64,000 bases of DNA from Rotaria sordida. Taxonomy: Eukaryota > Rotifera > Eurotatoria > Philodinida > Philodinidae. Each line of letters opens with the position of its first letter. Position 1 is the stretch's first letter. The notes under the pieces are model-generated. The model worked only from the letters and a program-made list of their open reading frames with translations. It was not told the origin of the DNA and did not search any database. The stretch spans positions 1-64,000 of the forward strand of contig CAJNOL010000632.1 of NCBI GenBank assembly GCA_905250125.1, written 5' to 3'. Of this stretch, positions 56,301 to 64,000 are shown piece by piece. Both the position numbers and the translations under genes were made by a program.

Positions 56301-59300
56301 AACTATTTAAATTAAGACCTGTCTCCATGCAAAGTTTCAAGTCGAAAATTAGTTTTCCCTGCGTTCCGGAAGAAGAACCATAGTATTCAGTTAAAAAATG
56401 CAGTATCTTCGCAAGAATCAGCTAAGAATCCGAGCACTTTTCAGGATATTCATAATTTATTGGAATCTACATCATGCATATAGTCCCAACTCAAAAGCAA
56501 TTAATCAATTAAGAGACTTCCTTCGTCAGTCTATTGTAAGTATTAATTATAGGATAAAGAAATTAGTCTGTTACTTTTAGTTAGTACCCAAAACTGGACA
56601 AAATACTCGTACGCAAACATTTAGATTGTATGTACTCTATATTAAAGTGATGTTAAGCATGTATTTATGTCGTTCAAGGATGAAACTAACGATTTAATGT
56701 TTTTCTTCATCTCGTTCTTATGCAAAAATAAATCAATTGATGATTATATTACCTGAAATACTAAAAGAAGATCATCTCTATAATGATTAGAATAGCTTTT
56801 CTTTTTGTCTATATTTTCTTTATCGAATTTAACAAAGTTATGAATGTCAAATGTATAACATACATACCTAATTCTTTAACTTGTCTTTCGAGATCTCTAA
56901 TACGTCTTTGATCTACTAAACGTAAAGTATTATCATCTTCATTTTTATGTTCTTTATCTAATGCGTTTGTTAATTTATTTTTTAAAATGATTATTTCATT
57001 TTTTAATTGTTGATTTTCATTAAAAATATTATTTTTATCATTATCATTATTAACTAAATTTGTTAAAACAATTGTTGATGATTGTTTTTTAATTGTTCCC
57101 ATATGTGAATTTTGATATTGTTCCATAAACATTTTTGTATGTATTAATTCTTGACGAAGTTTTTCATTTTCATCAAACATTGATTGTTCAATTTGTTTAT
57201 GTTGTTGTTCAATTTGTTTAATTTGTTTACAAAGTTTTTCATTTTCAACTTGATAACCATCAATTAATTTTTCTAATTCATTTACTTCACGTTGTTTTGG
57301 TGATATAGATTCGTTTTTTCTATCAACATTTGTTGATGTTACTTGTGTTATCTAAATATTTTCTTTTACAAAAAAAAAATAAAAATAAAAATAAATAAAA
57401 ATACTTTTGCTTGAAGAGTAAAATTTTCTTGTCGAATACTACGTAATTGTTCTTCATAAACTTTTTCTAATGATTCTATTTTATTTATTAATGATTCTTT
57501 ATCAAGTTTTAATTGTTCAATTAATGCTGAATCATTCTATTTAAAAGATAAAAAAAAAAAAAAAAACTAATAAGTCAAATAGAAAGAATTGTATATTATA
57601 CATTTTTATTTTCTTTTGGTGTTGGTGTGGGTGTGGGTGCAGTTTTTGGTCGAGTGACAGCACTTGGTGATCCTATTTTGAGAATTATTTCGAATAGAAA
57701 AAAAAAGAAAGTTCCAAAATTTCATACCTTTCTTTGCTGGTGTTTGAATATTTGGTTTGGATAGATTTTTAATTACTAAAAATATTTTATTAAATAATGA
57801 AATGACTTAAAAAGATTTTCACTCTTTTGGGGTACTTCTGATTTTCCAAGAGAGTACAATCGATCGGATTCGAATTTTTTATTACAGCTAGATTATTAAA
57901 AATGATGGAATCAATGTTTGAAGAAAAAATTTTAAAAGAGGATCTTCAAAAACTGATTTCACCCTAGGTATATTCAAATAACCTAAAATTTTCAGAATAT
58001 GTTGGAACTGTAATGGAATGGCTATGATAAAATTTTTCAGTTCTATATCATGAAGTTTAAGACAGATATTCATCAAACAAGAAGCAAAAATAGCTGATGT
58101 GACAATCCGAAATCCTCTATCGATATTCATTCTATATGTTTAATTTTTTTCGTTTGTTTGAAAGAGAATGATAGAGCCTTTTTTTTTTAAGTGAAGAAAA
58201 AGAATGATAAGTTTAATGTCTCAACAAAACAACACTCTTTTATATAATAATGATAAAGCTTAATTGAAAACAAAATAATTCTATTATGTCTTGAATCTTG
58301 ACTTGCTCTTTCAAATCAAAACTAAAAGTTTAAATCGCAGAAAACTTCGAGTTTGTACGATCAAAAAATCATAAATAGAACGAAAAAAAATATATATTTT
58401 GAACAGAAATTTTACGATATTTTAGCATTTTTAGGCACTTTTTTGATAGATTTGAAGAGTATAATCACTAAATGCCATATATATTTTTTAATTGTGTATA
58501 AATAAACTTCATTTGTAGTTTGTTGAGTTTCATTAAGTATATAGTTTTATTTTCCACAACATAAACATAGTAGATTTGCTCGATAATTTTCTAATGAAAT
58601 CAACTGTAAGTTATCTCAACCCTCTTATTATGATAAATTATAATTATTTTAATCATTTTGCGCCATTACAAAAACTAAAGCAATAATTATATGATTTATA
58701 TATAATCATCAAAGAAAAAGGGTACAACATTATGCTACAAATGGCGGATTCTCATAGCATGTGTTGATCATACTAGGTCACGTCGTTTTTGATAATTTTC
58801 TTTATTTTGCTCTTCTCTCATTTTTCTCATCATGGTTGAATGAGCTTTTTTTTTTTATGAATCCTAATGAAGTTTATCAAAATGCATATTCTTCAAGCGG
58901 AAAATAACGGAAATTATCAAAAATGAGGTGTCAATTTGTAAAACATGTTGTTTCCTGAGCGAACAGAACTCAGGCAATCCTCCAGTATGTTTAATTCAAT
59001 TTTCATTTTGTTGACGAGAATTGTTTTTTGTTTTTCGAAAGGAACGGATGGTCCTAACATGTAGTGAGAGAATGACTGAAAACAAAATGTTTACCTAGTT
59101 TTCCGTTATTAAAAAGAGGCTGTTGAATTTAATAAAAAGTATTCAATTTGAATTAGAATATCATAGTCATTCCAAATATAGGTGTAAAACTTGTGTGGAA
59201 TTTCTGCTTTATGAGTTATGAATTACTTATTCTAAAGACTCGAAAATTACTTTTGAATAGACAAAACTAATGATTGTTTTTTTGTAGTAACAATCTCATT

Positions 59301-59853
59301 CACTGAACACGACATATTAATAATATAATATCGAATAAAAATAAAAGCAAAACTATTCGCTATCAAAGAAGATAAAATCAACATGTTGTCAGGAAATTAT
59401 TCATGAGCGACCGATGTCGTATTTTAAATTCAATGACAACTCTTATTAAGATGTTCATTATAGACACACGAGTGTGCAGAAAAATAATATTTTTCGTATT
59501 ATTTTGTAGACAAATATTTGCATTGTCTTTTAATGTATTTGAAATAATTTTTGCTTCTACACTCGATGACGTTTTCCACATTGAAGTTGATTTTTGAGAC
59601 TTTGAAAAATTGACTTATAATTTAGAAATTCGAAATCTCACATAAATTCTGATAGTAATTTAACACTTTAAAATTCAACAGTGTTCTTTGGGAGACGGAA
59701 CAAAGTGTTGTTACAACATTCATTACTTGTCGGTTTTTGCTGTTGTGTTTTCTTCTGTGGATCAAATGTATGAGTTTTTGATATACGAGTTGTTGGTACA
59801 GAACTAAGATTTTGTTTATAAGCATTATGTAACATATTTAAATCATGTGCCAT
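53354..59853 (-). CDS. CEP162: Centrosomal protein of 162 kDa (CEP162-like), coiled coil
   Basis: CEP162 binds axonemal microtubules at the distal centriole and promotes transition-zone assembly. The exons are rich in heptad-like Leu/Glu/Lys/Gln helices. Distinctive matches to CEP162 are 'RIRDLERQVKELGELINRRR' (compare KELEAVIKRRH), 'KPYQPDRFTQTLSSVETVHA' (compare YQPHTFTDSHVSEV), 'HTPEMKHFQELQNKINQLEQ' (compare ENHTPEMKHFVGLEKKIKQME), and the C-terminus 'NQEIERFHIELDSMLELLKT' (compare NRELEKFRTELDSILDVLRE). Approximate exons are 57728-57776, 57603-57672, 57407-57537, 56870-57350, 55448-55821, 55239-55399, 55077-55168, 54058-54164, 53854-53991, 53660-53790 and 53354-53610. A 5' exon (59727-59853 or slightly longer), encoding 'MAHDLNMLHNAYKQNLSSVP', joins in phase across a 1.95 kb intron. 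It is acceptable as the start, but more N-terminal exons may be missing, because vertebrate CEP162 has a long N-terminal part. Confidence 0.82.
57777..59726. other. Large 5' intron of CEP162-like gene
   Basis: This intron is 1.95 kb with no coding pattern. It contains a diverged inverted repeat near 58755-58955. The assignment as an intron depends on the 5' exon at 59727-59853 belonging to this gene. Confidence 0.5.
58755..58955. repeat. Diverged inverted repeat in CEP162 intron
   Basis: 'gtttttgataattttcttta' (about 58786-58805) pairs with the inverted 'cggaaattatcaaaaatgag' (about 58907-58926). The arms are about 50 bases and roughly 75-80 percent matched by eye. It is a possible small foldback element. 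Confidence 0.5.
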
Positions 59854-60032
59854 ATCGCTTGTTATTGTCAGTTGATCTAATTGAAAAGAATTTCATAATT
59901 AGATTTGCTACAATATGATTATATTTTTATTATTATTATTATTTAAAAATAACTAAGAAATATTTTTACTCTTATTATTTTGATATTTTATTACTTATTT
60001 CGAAGTTATAAGTAACAACAGTACTTTTTTGA
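59854..60032. other. Spacer between CEP162 start and the mariner element
   Basis: A+T-rich. The bases just left of the mariner end (about 59990-60030) partly mirror those right of its other end (61468-61512), so the element's inverted repeats may extend further than the 37-base core. Confidence 0.4.
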
Positions 60033-61466
60033 CTTAGGGTTGACCAGAAGTTCTAATTCTGGCGTTTAAAATTTTATAAATTAGTTAATATCGAAAGTTG
60101 TATTGCATGAATATATAGCAGTGTCTCGTCTATAATAATATATATATAACAATTCTAGCTTGTTTAAAATAGATAGTAAATTTAATCGATACTACATTAA
60201 AATTCGGACTGTTTTTGAAATAGATGCAAAAACAATTTGTGAAGAACTTATAGAAGCATTGGAATCTAACACTCCATCATATTCAAAAGTCAAAAGATGG
60301 GCAAAACATTTTCGTGAAGAGAGAGGCGATGTCGTCAATGAAGACTATCGAGCTGGTCGTTCAGATTCTGTACTTTCAGATGAAAATATTGAACGTATTC
60401 AACAAGTTATTGAAGATAATCCACATTCAACTTATGATGATATTATAGCTGAGACTTCTCTCTTTTTCATGGTACAATAGAATGAATTATTCATGATTGT
60501 CTAAAGATGAGAAAAATTATATCATATTGAGTTGTCCATCAACTCAATGACGAACAAAATCAAGAATGACTTAGAGATTGTCGTCAAAATTTAGCAAAAT
60601 TTCGAAATGGAACATGGGGATTATGTGATATTATTACTGATGAGGAGACATGGATTTATCATAGACAGATTGATTGAAAGGCAAGCAATGCTACCTGAGT
60701 TAGTGAAAATGAACCGACAAGGACTATTATTCATCGAAATAGATATGAACCCAGAAGATTGTTTCGTTTACTGTTTGAATCAAGTGATCCTGTTCTTATA
60801 TATATTTAGTGTACATAAAAGCAAGACTATCGATCACAACTATTATATGGTAAATCGTCTCAAAATTGTTATCAATGAAATATGAAAACAAGAAAAATCA
60901 TCATGCACAAAATATATTAAATTGCTACATGATAATGGTCGCCCTCGTACTCATTCGGATATTATTAACTATTAACAGACGAAGGTAGTGAAAAAACGCC
61001 ACATCCATCATATTCACCAGATCTTGCACTATGTGACTTTTAACTAAATGATTATTTCAAGAGCAATTTGACTGATCAGGCAAATGAAGAATTGTTAGCT
61101 CAGGAAGTTTTCAAGATAGTGAAGAATATTTCAAAAAAATAATTTAAAAAAAAACTTTCGACAAATTGTTAGAAAGGATGGAACTTTGTATAAATAATAA
61201 TGGTGACTATTTTGAACATTTAATAAAATAAAGTTAAAACTATCTTTCTTTTTATATTTTTATTTGATGTTATCAGAACTTTTGCTTAGACCTAAATATT
61301 ATAGACTTTATCTTAAAGAATGTTAGAATTAAATTCAAGATAGAGTTGTTATATACATTATTGTAGATGAGGCATTCTACCATGTATTCATGCAATAAAA
61401 GCTTTCGATATTAAATATTTTATAAAATTTTAAACACCGGCATCACAACTTGTGGTCAACCCTAAG
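60033..61466 (+). mobile_element. Mariner-like transposon, inactive
   Basis: The element is bounded by inverted repeats of about 37 bases sharing 'cttagggttgacca' at the left (60033) and the reverse complement of 'tggtcaaccctaag' at the right (61466), with 'ggcgttt/aaacacc' at the inner ends. A TA follows the right end; the left flank is TGA, so the expected TA duplication is mutated or the end is slightly longer. It encloses a broken transposase gene on the plus strand. Confidence 0.85.
60160..61200 (+). pseudogene. Mariner transposase pseudogene
   Basis: The N-terminal part (60160-60480) is open and encodes the paired-type DNA-binding region: 'DAKTICEELIEALESNTPSY', 'VKRWAKHFREERGDV', 'YRAGRSDSVLSDENIERIQQ'. 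Beyond it the frame is broken repeatedly by stops and shifts. Remnants of the catalytic domain remain in other frames: a 'TDEETWIYH'-like segment at about 60640, 'LLHDNGRPRTHSD' at about 60925 (the HDN.RPH motif of DD34D mariners), and 'HPSYSPDLALCDF' at about 61005-61040 carrying the last catalytic-type Asp region. A full mariner transposase is about 345 residues; this copy cannot make one. Confidence 0.88.
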
Positions 61467-64000
61467 TACTGTGACTTTGTAATAAGTTGCTACTGTAAGT
61501 AAGTAATAAAAAACAAAGAAGAAATGCATTGTAAAGTAAATAAAAAAAACAAACAGATCAAGTATCAAATAAAATGAATTTTAAGGAAAAGCAATATAAC
61601 AAATGCTTGTTTGTATAAAACTGCGTAAATACTAATTTTCATAACTACATATGACCTCTTAAAAAACAAGACTTTTATCCATGTCCGTATCATTCATATC
61701 AGACTTGCATTCATTGTTTGTAATATAAGTTATCCTGTACTTTCAGGTAAGAGAATTGTAATTACAATATTGAAATAATTACGAATCTCCTTACAATAAA
61801 TTTACAAGTGCATTCAATATGTCACACATTAGCTAGACTGTTCGAATTTTCACTACATAATCTCTGAAACACTAGACGAATATTAGTTCTCATATCTGTA
61901 TTGTATCTTTATTAATATCTTTCATATCTGGACTTTACTCGCATCTGTATATGAACACTCAATCGTGCGCTAATTTTATACTGATACTCATGTTACCTAT
62001 GAAACTGATCTTGATTGGTTGTCTGTCTTTCATGATAATAGACATAAAAAGGGTAGAACATTATATATATCTCTGGTCATGAAAAGAAAATAAAACAATC
62101 AAAACGGGTCGATTGACTTTGTCCTTAACCTAATGAACATTTTGTGGCTGAGAAAAAAAAATGAAAAATTAGCACACAAGTTTTCAATTCCAATCGTATA
62201 GAAAACATCTTTTAAATAAAATGTAAACGGTTCATTTTGTTCATAGCAAAGCATTATATTCTTTTGTCGTTTATTTTGTATAGAATTTTTTCGCTACTTT
62301 TGGATGTTCATTTACATGTACAAAGCTTTGAATCTTATTGATTTTAGTTTGAGAAAACACATTATAAACAGTCAAATAAAATGTAGGAATAATTAATAAA
62401 TTGATAAAACCTAATTTAAAAAGAAATATTACAAAAATGCTCTAGGTAATGATATACTTGCTAATAGTCGTTTATTCGGCAATTTTCTACGAGTGATATG
62501 GTTCAAAAAAAAAAAGATTCATTATTGTAGTAGCTAATGCTCTGCGAGAACGACTTTTCTTGATTTCCGTTTCCATAATGCTTTCAGAATTCCTATTATA
62601 ATTTTATTTTTCAAGTTTGAGAAAAACTATCATTAACAGATATTAACTTCTGTCAACGTCGTACTTTACGTAACATGAGATGGTCTTAAATTACAAAAGA
62701 AAAAAATTATCATTAAAAGTATCTCTTAGCGAACTAAATCGATTATTATTTATACGTCGAAATTTATTAACATTAAGTTATAAAAGAATTATTTCCTTCA
62801 TCAATTGAATAATTGAAAAAAATTACTAGAGCACAAATAGAATTAATAATGCTATATGGTAAGATAATTTGAATAAGTCTTTTTGAAGGTAATAACATAG
62901 ATGTCTATATCGACGCTGTCACCACTGCGATAGTGTCAGCGATACTTTCTTTTACAGAAATGGTAAAGTTGCATGAATTTGCACCCGATTTGAGTGTCAC
63001 AAGTTCAACAGTTAGAATTGTGGTAAATCTGATGGACTCAATCTAATTGTGCTAATTTAATACAATGACAGAAGAGATTTTCGAATGAATTTCTCGAAAG
63101 CTATTATGACAACGGCAGATGTCCAGCCGCAATAGATATTTATGGATGATAATCACAAAAAAAAATAATAGTTGTGATAATTAAGTTATAGTTTAATGAA
63201 TAATAAATGCACTTGTCTAATTTTTGCTAATAGGTGTTTATTATTTTTCTTTTAACTAATAAGCGATTCTAAAGTCTTTGGAAGAATGTCGAAAGATATT
63301 TCTCAACAATGTAACATCGGATTAATTATAAATCTGCGGTTGAAAATGTCTTAGACATCCATAGAGTCCTACGACTGCACTAAGGAAGTGGGTAACGTTC
63401 TTGAACTGCTAGTAGGTGTAAAGTTGTGCCTTTAGGTTAGCCATCTCTACTAGTAAGATATAAAACATCTCTGGCTAACGAACAAAATCAAACTAAATAC
63501 ATAAATGCAAATAATTCTACGTTCTTCAATGGATGGAACTGGAAATCGTGTTTTTGAAAAATGTTCAGAATGTAAGAAGAATTTGGAACTGCACAGAATC
63601 ACCAACCACGTCAATGCATGCTAGAAGTTGTAGTGTAAACAAAATAATATCTACATATAAAGTAGCAACAATCTCCTGACCGAAGAAGCTACGTTTCGTA
63701 TACAATGTGAATAATGATGAGTATCAACGAAATCAAATCGTTGCGATCTGGAAATATTATTTGGAACAACGGCCAAAGTGCGCGAGATCATCGATAATCT
63801 CACTGAACATTCATCGAATGGACATCATTGCACTTGTAACAATGTAGAAAGACTATGTCTGACTCTGTTCCTTTGTTTTTTTTATTGTACAATGTTTGAT
63901 TTTTATTCCATCGAGAGAAATAAAAGTAATAAATAAATTGCTTCTACTATATTTATTTTATTATTACTTTATTACTTATTAAAAGTGAAGATATTGTATC
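61467..64000. other. Terminal region without a supported gene
   Basis: No multi-exon gene can be supported. A small ORF at 63505-63624 encodes 39 residues with a Cys/His pattern (see findings). A perfect short hairpin (gttagcca...tggctaac) lies at about 63436-63480. The stretch 63350-63870 has more even base composition than the rest and may be part of an old repeat or of an exon continuing past the window. Confidence 0.4.

Overview
The window looks like 64 kb of nuclear DNA from a small ciliated animal, most probably a bdelloid rotifer (Rotaria- or Adineta-like). This is inferred from strong A+T richness, very short introns (mostly 45-75 bases with GT..TTTTAG borders), compact multi-exon genes, and a gene set of metazoan polarity, spindle, centriole and cilium proteins. 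The species cannot be fixed from the sequence alone. A 10-base N gap (24747-24756) shows it is a draft assembly.

Layout: 1-1883 no gene; HAUS3, augmin subunit (minus, 1884-5642), with a 2 kb intron; 5643-8165 spacer holding a Tc1-like foldback element that carries a younger hAT MITE; a furin-like proprotein convertase (plus, 8166-11090); spacer; NME5-like nucleoside diphosphate kinase with a Dpy-30 motif (minus, 13238-15684), whose large intron is almost entirely one complex palindrome; a biliverdin/flavin reductase-like protein (plus, 16058-16962); a FET-like (FUS/EWSR1/TAF15) RNA-binding protein ending in a PY nuclear signal (plus, 17112-20867); spacer; a secreted pancreatic-lipase-family enzyme (plus, 23261-24949, 3' end doubtful); spacer; catalase (plus, 28020-30492); a bHLH-PAS-like factor (plus, 32110-34209); dynein light chain roadblock (minus, 34578-35043); the polarity scaffold Scribble (minus, 35695-49831); spacer; CEP162, a centriole/transition-zone protein (minus, 53354-59853); a dead mariner transposon (60033-61466); and about 2.5 kb with no supported gene.

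HAUS3 (spindle and centrosomal microtubules), NME5 and CEP162 (cilia), roadblock (dynein cargo) and Scribble (apicobasal polarity) fit a ciliated epithelial animal, but nothing suggests they form one functional cluster. Catalase, the reductase and the lipase are housekeeping or digestive enzymes.

The most unusual features are: (1) several unrelated long palindromic elements, most of them inside introns of genes on the minus strand, two of them longer than 1.3 kb; (2) a coding-like segment of about 1.15 kb inside the intron that splits the last Scribble PDZ domain, entered in phase from the upstream exon, broken by a 12-A run and ending in a hydrophobic tail; (3) a severely eroded Scribble PDZ2; (4) a FET-like protein with a low-complexity N-terminus, RRM and PY signal but no zinc finger or RGG blocks. 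I did not find a convincing new multi-gene system.
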